A stretch of DNA of 64,000 bases from Aeromonas lusitana (GTDB lineage: Bacteria > Pseudomonadota > Gammaproteobacteria > Enterobacterales > Aeromonadaceae), in the NCBI RefSeq assembly GCF_002812985.1, contig NZ_PGCP01000005.1:62001-126000 (forward strand). Reading direction: 5' to 3'. The position numbers and the translations under genes are program-made. The notes under the pieces were generated by a model. That model ran no database searches. It saw only the letters and a list, made by a program, of their open reading frames with translations, and was not told the DNA's origin. Below, one piece after another: positions 18,961 to 26,325 of the stretch. Within the stretch, counting starts at the first letter, position 1. Every line of letters begins with the position of its first letter.

Positions 18961-19860
18961 ATGTCCGTATCCCGCCTAGCCCTGCACGCCCAAGGCCCGA
19001 CCTTCTCCCGTCTCATCATGGGCTACTGGCGCCTGATGGAGTGGCAACTCTCCCCTTCAGCCCTGCTGGATCTGATGAAATACCACCTGGATCTGGGGGT
19101 GACCACAATCGATCACGCCGACATCTACGGCGGCTACCAGTGCGAAGAAGCATTCGGCCAGGCCCTGCGCCTCGAGCCTTCCCTGCGTGAACGCATGGAA
19201 ATCGTCAGCAAGTGTGGCATAGCGCTGACCGCCAAGCCGGAACACGCTCTCAATCACTACAACACCGGCAAGGCGCACATCATCGCGAGCGCCGAGGCCT
19301 CCTTGCAAAAGCTCGGCACCGATCACCTGGACTTGCTGCTGATCCATCGCCCGGATCCCCTGATGGATGCCGACGAGGTCGCCGATGCCTTCATCACCTT
19401 GAAGCAGACGGGCAAGATCAAGCACGCCGGGGTCTCCAACTTCACCGCCCGCCAGTTCGACCTGCTGCAATCGCGCCTCTCCTTCCCCCTGGTCACCAAC
19501 CAGCTGGAGATCTCGCCGCTGCATCAGGAAGGAACGCTGGACGGCACCCTGGATCAGTGCCAGCAGCTGCGCATCAAACCTATGGCCTGGTCCTGCCTCG
19601 GCGGCGGCCGGCTGTTCAAGGATCCGGCCTATGGCCCATTGCGTGCCGAGCTCGATCAGATCCGCCAGGAGGTAGGCGCCCAGACCATGGAGCAGGTGGT
19701 CTACGCCTGGGTCATGATGCTGCCGAGCCAGCCGCTGCCACTCATCGGCTCGGGCAAACGGGAGCGGATCGCCGCCGCCGTGGCCGCCGAGTCCATCGTG
19801 CTCAATCGCCAGCAGTGGTTCCGCATCCGCAAGGCCGCGCTCGGCTACGACGTGCCCTGA
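18961..19860 (+). CDS. Aldo/keto reductase (YdhF-like oxidoreductase)
   Basis: This 299-residue (beta/alpha)8 NADPH oxidoreductase resembles E. coli YdhF in length and pattern. The catalytic tetrad can be traced: D and Y in DHADIYGGY near residue 53, K in EIVSKCG near 85, and H in LLLIHRPDP near 128. SNFTARQFDLL is also typical. The start at 18961 is preceded by AAGGAG. The frame is open far upstream, antisense to the SDR and XRE genes, but that part has no family support. The natural substrate is unknown. Confidence 0.92.
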   Translation: MSVSRLALHAQGPTFSRLIMGYWRLMEWQLSPSALLDLMKYHLDLGVTTIDHADIYGGYQCEEAFGQALRLEPSLRERMEIVSKCGIALTAKPEHALNHYNTGKAHIIASAEASLQKLGTDHLDLLLIHRPDPLMDADEVADAFITLKQTGKIKHAGVSNFTARQFDLLQSRLSFPLVTNQLEISPLHQEGTLDGTLDQCQQLRIKPMAWSCLGGGRLFKDPAYGPLRAELDQIRQEVGAQTMEQVVYAWVMMLPSQPLPLIGSGKRERIAAAVAAESIVLNRQQWFRIRKAALGYDVP

Positions 19861-19886
19861 TCCCCGCAGCGTGCGGAAGGTGCTAG

Positions 19887-19920
19887 AGAAAAAACGGTAT
19901 GGGCTTGTCCATACCGTTTT
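19887..19920 (+). terminator. Terminator after the aldo/keto reductase
   Basis: AAAACGGTATGG / CCATACCGTTTT stem with a 6-base loop. The T run is short. Confidence 0.75.
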
Positions 19921-19958
19921 ACATTGGCCGGGTTGCCGGGCGTCCTCGCGCCACACAA

Positions 19959-19994
19959 ACAAAAACGGCATGGATCTCTCCATGCCGTTTTTCG
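19959..19994 (-). terminator. Terminator after the RRM gene
   Basis: AAAAACGGCATGG / CCATGCCGTTTTT stem with T runs on both sides. It lies about 40 bases from the previous terminator, so the two back converging genes. Confidence 0.88.
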
Positions 19995-20007
19995 TTATCG
20001 AGACGAT

Positions 20008-20286
20008 TCAACGATGGCGCTGGGGGCGACCACGAGGTGCATCTGTCTTCGGTTTGGCCTGATTGACTGTGATGGTGCGGCCACCTATTTCGGTGCCATG
20101 CAAACCGGCGATGGCCTTCTCGGCATCCCCATTCACTGGCATTTCAATGAAGCCAAATCCCTTGGACTGACCGGTATCGCGGTCGATGATGATATCGACC
20201 TTGTCTACCTGCCCAAATTGGCTGAACACATTTGTCAGTTCGTCGGCCGTCATCCGGTACGACAGATTACCTACGTAAATCTTCAT
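20008..20286 (-). CDS. RRM-domain RNA-binding protein
   Basis: This 92-residue protein is a single RNA recognition motif. RNP2 (IYVGNL) is at residues 3-8 and RNP1 (KGFGFIEM) near residue 45. A short basic tail with RGRPQRHR follows. Such small RRM proteins in gammaproteobacteria and cyanobacteria are often cold-regulated and bind single-stranded RNA. The ATG ending at 20286 gives the compact family start; a GTG three codons upstream is possible. It is monocistronic. Confidence 0.93.
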   Translation of the reverse strand: MKIYVGNLSYRMTADELTNVFSQFGQVDKVDIIIDRDTGQSKGFGFIEMPVNGDAEKAIAGLHGTEIGGRTITVNQAKPKTDAPRGRPQRHR

Positions 20287-20503
20287 GCCATCCACTCTCG
20301 ATTCAAGGTGCCTTATCTATGCATCCACCGGCGTGGCAGTAAGGGCACAACCCCCATGCCGGACCTGCCATGGCATCATGCCGTGGCACTCCCCACCCCA
20401 TGGCCCAAGTTGTTGATCTCTTGGACTATCAGGGCAGGAAAGATCAATTCGAATCAGAGGCAGTATCTGAGCTTTATGGCAAATTGTCGAGAAAATAGTC
20501 AAG

Positions 20504-21046
20504 TTAGGCAGGCTGCAGGGAGGCCAGCAGAGCCCCGAGGGCGCGCCGACTGTGCCAGGCTCGCTTAAAGCCGAAGCGATAGACGCCGGGCACCACCTCG
20601 TGGGTACCCTCCTTGGTCAGCCCCAGCAGGGCGGTCGCCTTGGCCAGGGTCTCGGCATCGAGGGCAAGATCCAGGCTGAAGTCGAGCCACTGGCCATCGT
20701 GACCCACCTTGCGATCCCGCTCTATGCCCACCAGCGCCGATCTGGGCAGTGCCAGCGCCTGATCATTGCCGCCGTTGAGCAGATAGAGGTGAGCCTCATC
20801 CCAGGCAAGTTCGGCCAGCCGCCAGGGCTGCCAGTTGCGTGGCAACACCATCATCAGCAGCACTATGCCGCCAAACACCAGGCCGACCCAGGGCAGCAGC
20901 CCCATCTCAGGATAGCCCAGCCAGAGCGCCGCCACGACCGTTGCCAGGCTCGCCAGCAGTAGGCTCGCCATGACCCCGTAAAAGCGCCCGGCCGGCGGCA
21001 TCAACCAACACACATCCACCCTTGATGCCAGTTCACTGACCCTCAT
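20504..21046 (-). CDS. Two-TM membrane protein of unknown function
   Basis: This 180-residue protein has a short cytoplasmic N-terminus, two hydrophobic segments (about residues 24-43 and 48-68) and a soluble C-terminal half. AAGGAG is well placed before the ATG ending at 21046. I recognise no motif. The layout resembles small PH-like or DUF membrane proteins, but that is not supported beyond the topology. It stands alone between the RRM gene and the divergent mepA. Confidence 0.7.
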   Translation of the reverse strand: MRVSELASRVDVCWLMPPAGRFYGVMASLLLASLATVVAALWLGYPEMGLLPWVGLVFGGIVLLMMVLPRNWQPWRLAELAWDEAHLYLLNGGNDQALALPRSALVGIERDRKVGHDGQWLDFSLDLALDAETLAKATALLGLTKEGTHEVVPGVYRFGFKRAWHSRRALGALLASLQPA

Positions 21047-21249
21047 CTCTCACTCCTTCACTCAATTGTCGCAACCAGACTGGTTTTGGGTTGCCGCAGG
21101 CTTGTTTGGCGCGCATTGTGCGCGAGCCGACCTGCCCGTGGCAACCCGAGCCGCGGCGTGGATGACGAGCGCTCGCCTCTGTTGGTATGATTGGGGCTAT
21201 CTGAGCCCACACTTGAGCCCGTATCCAGGGCACCGCCACCGGGAGTCTC

Positions 21250-21993
21250 ATGCTTGCCACCAGCCTGTTGTTCATGACCAGCGCCCTCTATGCCGAAGCG
21301 ATTGGCGGCTACTCCGCCGGCTGCCTGAAAAATGCCGTGGCCATGCCCCTGTCAGGTCCCGGCTATCAGGTCATTCGCAGCAAGCGGCTGCGCTATTACG
21401 GCCACCCGGATCTCATTCACTACCTGCAAGTGCTGGCGAGCCGCACCAAGATGGCCGGCATGCCGGATCTTTACATTGCCGATCTGGCCATGGCGCACGG
21501 CGGCCCCTTCAGTTCGGGCCACCGCAGCCACCAGACCGGGCTCGATGCCGACATCTGGTTTCGGATGGCCAACCGCCCCATCAGCAAATGGGAGCAGGAT
21601 GCCCCCAAGGAGTGGGCGCTGATCGACGAGCCCAGCTATCGCGTCTTGCCGGGTCGCTTCGGACCCCAGCAGCTCAATCTGCTGCGTCTGGCGGCCAACC
21701 AGCCCGAGGTGGCACGGATTTTTATCAATCCCGTGCTCAAGGCCGAAGTCTGCAAGCGCGCGCCAGACGAACCCTGGGTCGCCAAATTGCGGCCCTGGGT
21801 CGGGCACTTCAGCCATTTTCACGTGCGCTTGCGCTGCCCGGCGGGCAGCCCGGATTGCCAGCCCCAGGCCCCCATCCCCCCGGGTAACGGCTGCGGCGCC
21901 GAACTGGCCTCCTGGCTCAAAGACAAACCCCAGTTGCCCAAGGTGTCCATGAGCTACCGCGCCCCCACCCTACCCAGCCGTTGTGGCGGCTGA
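21250..21993 (+). CDS. mepA: Penicillin-insensitive murein endopeptidase
   Basis: This 247-residue zinc endopeptidase cuts D-Ala-mDAP cross-links in peptidoglycan. A short signal peptide ends near residue 16 (ALYAEA). The LAS-type metal motif is seen in SSGHRSHQTGLDADIW (H and D ligands near residues 94-101) and in GHFSHFHVRL near residue 190. Six cysteines fit the disulfide-rich periplasmic MepA. GGGAG precedes the ATG at 21250. Confidence 0.95.
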   Translation: MLATSLLFMTSALYAEAIGGYSAGCLKNAVAMPLSGPGYQVIRSKRLRYYGHPDLIHYLQVLASRTKMAGMPDLYIADLAMAHGGPFSSGHRSHQTGLDADIWFRMANRPISKWEQDAPKEWALIDEPSYRVLPGRFGPQQLNLLRLAANQPEVARIFINPVLKAEVCKRAPDEPWVAKLRPWVGHFSHFHVRLRCPAGSPDCQPQAPIPPGNGCGAELASWLKDKPQLPKVSMSYRAPTLPSRCGG

Positions 21994-22049
21994 CCACTAG
22001 CTGGTATGGTGTCAACGCCGAATTAAATACATCCAATGGAGACAACAAG

Positions 22050-22640
22050 ATGGCCACTTCTCTCTGGCGCACGACCACACAGAGCCTGTTGATGTTGACC
22101 CTGCTGCTGGGGTTGACCGGGTGCGGCATGAACAACATCCCGACCCTGGACGAGCAGGTCAAGGCGAGCTGGGGCCAGGTCGAGAACCAGTATCAGCGCC
22201 GCGCCGATCTCATTCCCAACCTGGTGGCCACCGTCAAGGGCTATGCCAGCCATGAGCAGGAGACCCTCAAGGCGGTGACCGATGCCCGCGCCCGGGTCGG
22301 CAGCGTGCAGGTGAGCGATCCTTCCCAGCTCAAGGCGTTTGAAGCCGCCCAGGATCAGCTCTCCAGCGCCCTCTCCCGGCTGATGGTAGTGGTCGAGCGC
22401 TACCCGGATCTGAAGGCGGATCAGCAATTCCTCACCCTGCAAGCCCAGCTGGAAGGCACAGAGAATCGCATCGCCGTGGCCCGTCGCGACTACATAGAGG
22501 CGGTGCGTCAGTTCAATACCGAGATCCGCACCTTCCCGGGGGTCATCTGGTCCAAGCTGCTCTACTCGGATCTCACCGCCAAACCCAGCTTCAGCGCCAA
22601 GCCAGGTGCCGACGAGGCGCCCAAGGTCAGCTTCCAATGA
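22050..22640 (+). CDS. LemA family lipoprotein
   Basis: This 196-residue protein has a lipoprotein signal (LLMLTLLLGLTGCG, lipid cysteine near residue 25) and a LemA domain with the hallmark NQYQRRADLIPNLV and the helix around SHEQETLKAVTDARA. LemA proteins are helical bundles whose role is poorly known. They are often found beside TPM-domain proteins, as here. The stop overlaps the next gene's possible start (ATGA), so translation is probably coupled. Confidence 0.92.
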   Translation: MATSLWRTTTQSLLMLTLLLGLTGCGMNNIPTLDEQVKASWGQVENQYQRRADLIPNLVATVKGYASHEQETLKAVTDARARVGSVQVSDPSQLKAFEAAQDQLSSALSRLMVVVERYPDLKADQQFLTLQAQLEGTENRIAVARRDYIEAVRQFNTEIRTFPGVIWSKLLYSDLTAKPSFSAKPGADEAPKVSFQ

Positions 22641-23416
22641 GCCGAATAACCCGTGGGCCCTGGCCCACGCCCTCGCACATGAGTAAGGTACACCCGCTAC
22701 TGCAGGCGCTGCTCTGCTGTCTGCTGCTGTGGACGGCGGCCCTGCAGGCGGCCCCCAGCTTCCCTGCCCTGAGCGGCCGGGTGGTGGACGAGGCGAACCT
22801 GATGTCCCGCAAGCAGGCCCACCAGCTGACCCAGCAACTGGCGGCGTTTGAAAAGCGCAGCGGCGTCCAGCTGGTGGTGGTCTCCATCGACAGCCTCAAT
22901 GGCGACACCATAGAGGAGTACGGTTACCAGCTCGGCCGCCACTGGGGTATAGGCCAGAAGGGAAAAGACAACGGCGTGCTGCTGCTGATCGCCCAGGATG
23001 AGCGCAAGGTGCGCATCGAGGTGGGCTATGGCCTGGAAGGGGCCCTGCCCGATGCCATCGCCGCCAACATCATCCAGACCCGGATCCTGCCCGCCTTCAA
23101 GCGCGGCGACATGGTGGCCGGTATCGTCGCCGGCAGTCAGGGCATCATGCAGGCTCTGGCCGGTGAGTATCAGCCCCGAGACACCGCCAAGGACGAGAAG
23201 GGTGGCGGCCCCTGGCTGTTTATTCTGGTGGTGGTCGCCATGATCATCTTGCACAACCTGCGAGGGGGTGGCGGTGGCGGATCCGGTGGTCGTCGCCGAG
23301 CCGCCTATCTGGCCGGCGGTTTTGGTGCCGGGCGGATCGGTGGAGGCTTTGGTGGCGGCGGTTTTGGCGGCGGTGGTGGCAGTTTCGGTGGCGGCGGCGC
23401 CTCCGGTGGCTGGTAA
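22637..23416 (+). CDS. TPM-domain protein with Gly-rich tail (YgcG-like)
   Basis: This is 259 residues from the ATG that overlaps the lemA stop, or 245 from an ATG at 22679. A signal peptide ends around QAAPSFPALSG. The TPM domain follows (about 50-180, with GQKGKDNGVLLLIAQDERKV and GYGLEGALPDA). Next come one membrane segment (PWLFILVVVAMIILHNL) and a glycine-rich tail of about 50 residues made of GGG/F/S repeats. This matches the YgcG/TPM family, thought to act in the periplasm on envelope quality or photosystem-type repair in other lineages. The biochemical role here is unknown. Confidence 0.9.
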   Translation: MSRITRGPWPTPSHMSKVHPLLQALLCCLLLWTAALQAAPSFPALSGRVVDEANLMSRKQAHQLTQQLAAFEKRSGVQLVVVSIDSLNGDTIEEYGYQLGRHWGIGQKGKDNGVLLLIAQDERKVRIEVGYGLEGALPDAIAANIIQTRILPAFKRGDMVAGIVAGSQGIMQALAGEYQPRDTAKDEKGGGPWLFILVVVAMIILHNLRGGGGGGSGGRRRAAYLAGGFGAGRIGGGFGGGGFGGGGGSFGGGGASGGW

Positions 23417-23438
23417 TCGAGGAGTAAGAGATAACACA

Positions 23439-24056
23439 ATGATTTCGAAACAGTTCTATCACACCTTGCAGGCCAAGGTGCGACAGGCCGAACAGGCAAC
23501 GGACGCCGAGCTGGTCACGGTGCTGGCCCCAGCCAGCGACGGCTACCGCTACATCCCGACCCTCTGGGCGGCCCTGCTCGCCATGCTCACCCCGCTACTG
23601 GTGTTCCAGCTCGGCTTCTGGCTCGGCTGGTACGAGATCCTGCTGGTGCAGTGGTCGGTCTGGTTGCTGCTGAGCCTGCTGTTCCACTGGACTCCCATCA
23701 AGATGCGGCTCATTCCCAAGAAGGTGCGCCAACATCGCGCCGCCCTGATGGCACGCCTGCAGTTTGTCGAGCAGGGGCTGCACCGCACCCAAGACCGGCT
23801 CGGGGTGCTTATCTTCGTGTCGGTGGCCGAGCACTATGTGGAGATCCTGGTGGACGATGGCATCGCCCAGCACATTGACAATGCGCAGTGGCAGCAGATC
23901 ATCGACGACTTCGTGGTGCGGGTGCGCAACAAGGAGATCGAGCAGGGTTTCCTCGAGTGCGTCGAACGTACCAGCGACATACTGACCGATGCCTTCCCGG
24001 CCACCCGGGATCAGAACGAGCTGCCGGACAGCCTGATCATTTTGGACAAACCCTGA
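23439..24056 (+). CDS. Second TPM-domain membrane protein
   Basis: This 205-residue protein has two membrane segments in the middle (about 40-60 and 65-85), a basic stretch, and a C-terminal TPM-like half (RTQDRLGVLIFVSVAEHYVE, then DDGIAQHIDNAQWQ). The ATG at 23439 follows GAGGAG. It is the third gene of the LemA-TPM-TPM set, 22 bases after its neighbour. The two TPM proteins differ in topology: the first carries its TPM domain before the membrane segment, while here it follows. Confidence 0.88.
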   Translation: MISKQFYHTLQAKVRQAEQATDAELVTVLAPASDGYRYIPTLWAALLAMLTPLLVFQLGFWLGWYEILLVQWSVWLLLSLLFHWTPIKMRLIPKKVRQHRAALMARLQFVEQGLHRTQDRLGVLIFVSVAEHYVEILVDDGIAQHIDNAQWQQIIDDFVVRVRNKEIEQGFLECVERTSDILTDAFPATRDQNELPDSLIILDKP

Positions 24057-24132
24057 CAGGGCTTAAAAAACCGGCATTCTGCTCAAGGGATAGGCGTTCG
24101 ATAAAGATGATGAAAAATAAGGGGAAAAGTAA

Positions 24133-24161
24133 TTGACCCAGGCCCGGCTTTCCCCTATCTT
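24133..24161 (+). promoter_or_regulatory. Sigma-70 promoter of tRNA-Ser
   Basis: TTGACC, 17 bases, TATCTT, then a GC-rich discriminator (ACGCCCCG). This is the usual stringent-controlled stable-RNA pattern. The -35 to -10 stretch sits inside an inverted repeat, AGGGGAAA (24120-24127) and TTTCCCCT (24149-24156). Confidence 0.75.
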
Positions 24162-24233
24162 ACGCCCCGTTCCAGCGCAACAGCGCGGTGAACGACGTGG
24201 TGATTGGACACGTTAAACCGCAGTCGAAAATTT

Positions 24234-24321
24234 GGTGAGGTGTCCGAGTGGCTGAAGGAGCACGCCTGGAAAGTGTGTATACGGCAACGTATCGAGGGTT
24301 CGAATCCCTCCCTCACCGCCA
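24234..24321 (+). tRNA. tRNA-Ser (anticodon GGA)
   Basis: 88 bases with encoded CCA. The acceptor stem is GGTGAGG (24234-24240) with CCTCACC (24311-24317), then G and CCA. Anticodon GGA is at 24268-24270 between CACGC and GTGTG stems. The long variable arm of type II serine tRNAs and a GGTTCGAAT T-loop are present. It reads UCC and UCU codons. Confidence 0.98.
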
Positions 24322-24330
24322 AATTAGAAA

Positions 24331-24357
24331 AACCGACCTCAGGGTCGGTTTTTTGCT
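24331..24357 (+). terminator. Terminator after tRNA-Ser
   Basis: AACCGACC / GGTCGGTT stem followed by TTTT. A nearly identical copy occurs at 24683-24710. Confidence 0.9.
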
Positions 24358-24487
24358 ATCCAGCTGACATGTACTCTGATGTTGAGGAGGGAGGGTGAGA
24401 ACCCTCGCCGGGTTCGAGCAGAGCGGCTTGCCGCGATGAACGGCCGCAGGCCGCCCCGAAGGGGTGAGCCACGCAGTGGCGAATCAG
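24358..24487 (+). other. GC-rich tRNA-like spacer between two copies of the tRNA 3' end
   Basis: No open frame of interest. It holds a GGGTTCGA T-loop-like stretch near 24410, several GC-rich inverted repeats (CGGCTTGCCG, GGCCGCAGGCCGCC, CCCCGAAGGGG), and ends at a second copy of the tRNA-Ser 3' end. No complete cloverleaf can be folded by eye. Confidence 0.5.
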
Positions 24488-24506
24488 CCCTCCCTCACCG
24501 CCAAAT
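24488..24506 (+). repeat. Exact 19-base copy of the tRNA-Ser 3' end
   Basis: CCCTCCCTCACCGCCAAAT at 24488-24506 repeats 24306-24324 exactly. The copy covers the T-arm 3' side, acceptor strand, discriminator, CCA and three flanking bases. Confidence 0.9.
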
Positions 24507-24510
24507 AAAA

Positions 24511-24545
24511 CAAAAAGGCCTGTCGCAAGACAGGCCTTTTTGTTT
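24511..24545 (+). terminator. Second terminator downstream of tRNA-Ser
   Basis: AAAAAGGCCTGTC / GACAGGCCTTTTT stem, GCAA loop and a T run. It follows the tRNA 3'-end copy as the first terminator follows the real tRNA. Confidence 0.9.
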
Positions 24546-24682
24546 TATCCGATGATGGGCGGCTCGATTTGGACCCTGGTTCGACAGGAGGGCAGGATAG
24601 CCCTCCTGGACAGCCGCAGGCTGCCCGCAGGGCGAGCGCCAGGGAAGGCGCGAGTCAATCCCGACCCCGCTAAATTGCAGGA
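24546..24682 (+). other. Third degenerate unit of the tRNA-tail array
   Basis: GC-rich non-coding stretch with GGTTCGA near 24580, several short inverted repeats (AGGGC/GCCCT, GGACAGCCGCAGGCTGCCC), and ACCCCGCTAAAT at 24665-24676, which loosely resembles a tRNA end plus flank. It ends in a copy of the first terminator. From 24711 to 24935 I see nothing but the cupin gene's AAGGAGG. Confidence 0.4.
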
Positions 24683-24710
24683 TCGACCTCAGAGTCGGTT
24701 TTTTGCTTTT
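24683..24710 (+). repeat. Near-identical copy of the tRNA-Ser terminator
   Basis: CGACCTCAGAGTCGG plus TTTTTTGCT matches the terminator at 24334-24357 with one mismatch in 24 bases. Confidence 0.8.
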
Positions 24711-24935
24711 AAGACTCTGCCGCATACCCTTCCCTTGCCCGTACATCGTCCTCACGCCTCTCGTCACCACAACCACGCACTCTTCTTACCCCTCTTATCT
24801 ATTCCCCGATCAGGCTTTTCACTTTGCTGCGATCAAGGAATGTTCAGAGCGATGGCTCATCTGTGGCAACCGACTGTGGCTGGGCTTTACTGAGATGACA
24901 GTCCTCTCACTCCGGTTGCACCAGAAGGAGGCGCA

Positions 24936-25280
24936 ATGAGCAAGGAACATGCAGTTCCCCCTACGCAAGGTGTCACCGTCACCCTGCTGACCAGCGTCGA
25001 TCTTGGCCCCGAGATAGAAGGGATGGCAGGTCGCCAACTGCGCATGCGGCTGGTGACCATGGCACCGGGCGCTGTCTTTGGCCCACTCCATGATCACAAG
25101 GAGAGGCCGGGCACAGTCTACATACTGCAAGGCACCATCACGGATCATCGCGATGGCGTCGCCACGGATTACGGGCCGGGTGTCGGCTGGCCGGAAGACA
25201 GAAATACCACCCACTGGCTCGAAAACAGGGGCTCGGTTCCGGCGGTGGAGATCTCGGTCGATATCGTCAAACAAGGATAA
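24936..25280 (+). CDS. Cupin-domain protein
   Basis: This 114-residue protein is one cupin barrel. The first motif is seen as GPLHDHKERPGTVYILQG (about 48-65), with two histidines and a glutamate as metal ligands. The second is weaker, around THWLENRG near residue 92, with one histidine. AAGGAGG precedes the ATG at 24936. It stands alone after the tRNA repeat region. Small single-domain cupins have many roles; none can be chosen here. Confidence 0.85.
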   Translation: MSKEHAVPPTQGVTVTLLTSVDLGPEIEGMAGRQLRMRLVTMAPGAVFGPLHDHKERPGTVYILQGTITDHRDGVATDYGPGVGWPEDRNTTHWLENRGSVPAVEISVDIVKQG

Positions 25281-25305
25281 ACCGCTAACAAGGTGACACA
25301 TGACA

Positions 25306-25319
25306 GTGATTTACATCAC
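25306..25319. promoter_or_regulatory. CRP-like palindrome upstream of the stator genes
   Basis: GTGA-TTTACA-TCAC is a perfect inverted repeat with the CRP core spacing (TGTGA-N6-TCACA less the outermost bases). It lies 260 bases upstream of the motC-like start. Confidence 0.5.
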
Positions 25320-25505
25320 TTATTTGACTCGTCATCACATATCACACTCTCATGGACCACCCCGGGCCAATGTCGTCCCGCCGGCAACATGTCATTCCTG
25401 ACATCAAGCCCTGCTCCCCCTCATGATTTTCCCATCCAGGCCGACACAAGGAGATACCCGGTTCGGCCTGGCGCGTCAGATATTGCTCGCCGATTGGATA
25501 TCCTT

Positions 25506-25535
25506 TTGAAAAACTGATAGTTAAATGGCTACACT
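25506..25535 (+). promoter_or_regulatory. Candidate sigma-70 promoter for the stator pair
   Basis: TTGAAA, 18 bases, TACACT, about 30 bases upstream of the ATG at 25567. The -10 matches consensus at four of six bases. Confidence 0.4.
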
Positions 25536-25566
25536 AGCCACATTTTACGCAGAGGGACATGGATAC

Positions 25567-26325
25567 ATGAGTCTGATCGGTTTGCTGTTAGCCTTGGCAG
25601 CCATACTGGGTGGCAACCTGATCGAAGGGGGCCATCCCAGCGCCCTGCTCGATCTCCCCGCCTTTCTCATCGTGATCGGGGGAACCGTGGGCGCCGCCCT
25701 GACTCAATTCCCCTTTTCCGTGGTCGGTAAGACGCTCAAGCGCTTCAAGTGGCTCATTTCCCCTCCTCGCCTCGACATGCTGGAGCAGGCCCAGCTGCTG
25801 GAGACCCTGGCGGGCAACGCCAGACGCAGCGGCATGCTGGCGCTGGAAGGGATGATCGACGACATCAAGGATCCCTTCCTGCAAAAAGGGGTGCAGATGA
25901 TGGTCGATGGTTATGAGAAGACCAAGATCCACGAGGTGCTGGAGAACGAGATCGAATTCGAGCACGAAGATCTCGAACAGACGGTCAAGTTCTATGAAGC
26001 CATGGGCGGCTACTGCCCGACCATGGGGATCGTCGGCGCCGTGTTTGGCCTGATCCACGCCATGGGGCTGCTGGATGCGCCGGACAAACTCGGTGGCGCC
26101 ATCGCGGTGGCCTTCATCGCCACCATCTACGGGGTGGGCGCCGCCAACCTCATCTTCCTGCCGTTTGGCAACCGCTACAAGGGCTTCGCCCATCAGATCC
26201 GCCACTACAAGGAGATGACCCTGACCGGCATCCTCTGCATCGTGGACGGCGAATCCCAGCAGCGTCTGCAAGTCACCCTCGAACCCTACCTCGGAGGTCA
26301 CGGTGGCCAAAAAGAAAAAGCCTGA
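25567..26325 (+). CDS. Flagellar motor stator A subunit (MotC/PomA-like)
   Basis: This 252-residue protein has four membrane segments in the MotA/PomA pattern: two at the N-terminus, a long cytoplasmic loop (about 65-145) with charged residues, and two near 150-200 (GGYCPTMGIVGAVFGLIHAM and AVAFIATIYGVGAANLIFLP). The opening LIGLLLALAAILGGNLIEGG is closer to Pseudomonas MotC than to Vibrio PomA, as I recall them. The ATG at 25567 is chosen to fit the family. It overlaps the B subunit gene by 23 bases. Aeromonas is known to have two polar stator sets; this may be the second (PomA2-like), which I cannot confirm. Confidence 0.88.
   Translation: MSLIGLLLALAAILGGNLIEGGHPSALLDLPAFLIVIGGTVGAALTQFPFSVVGKTLKRFKWLISPPRLDMLEQAQLLETLAGNARRSGMLALEGMIDDIKDPFLQKGVQMMVDGYEKTKIHEVLENEIEFEHEDLEQTVKFYEAMGGYCPTMGIVGAVFGLIHAMGLLDAPDKLGGAIAVAFIATIYGVGAANLIFLPFGNRYKGFAHQIRHYKEMTLTGILCIVDGESQQRLQVTLEPYLGGHGGQKEKA

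Noticed and set aside
20317-20502. 61-codon minus-strand frame upstream of the RRM gene
   Set aside because: No ribosome-binding site or recognisable composition; it probably lies in the RRM gene's leader and promoter region.
24395-24506. Second tRNA gene
   Set aside because: A T-loop-like GGGTTCGA and a tRNA 3' end are present, but no matching 5' acceptor strand or anticodon arm can be folded.
24322-24935. Integrated element at tRNA-Ser
   Set aside because: The repeated tRNA end looks like an att duplication, but only about 180 bases lie between copies and there is no integrase or cargo.
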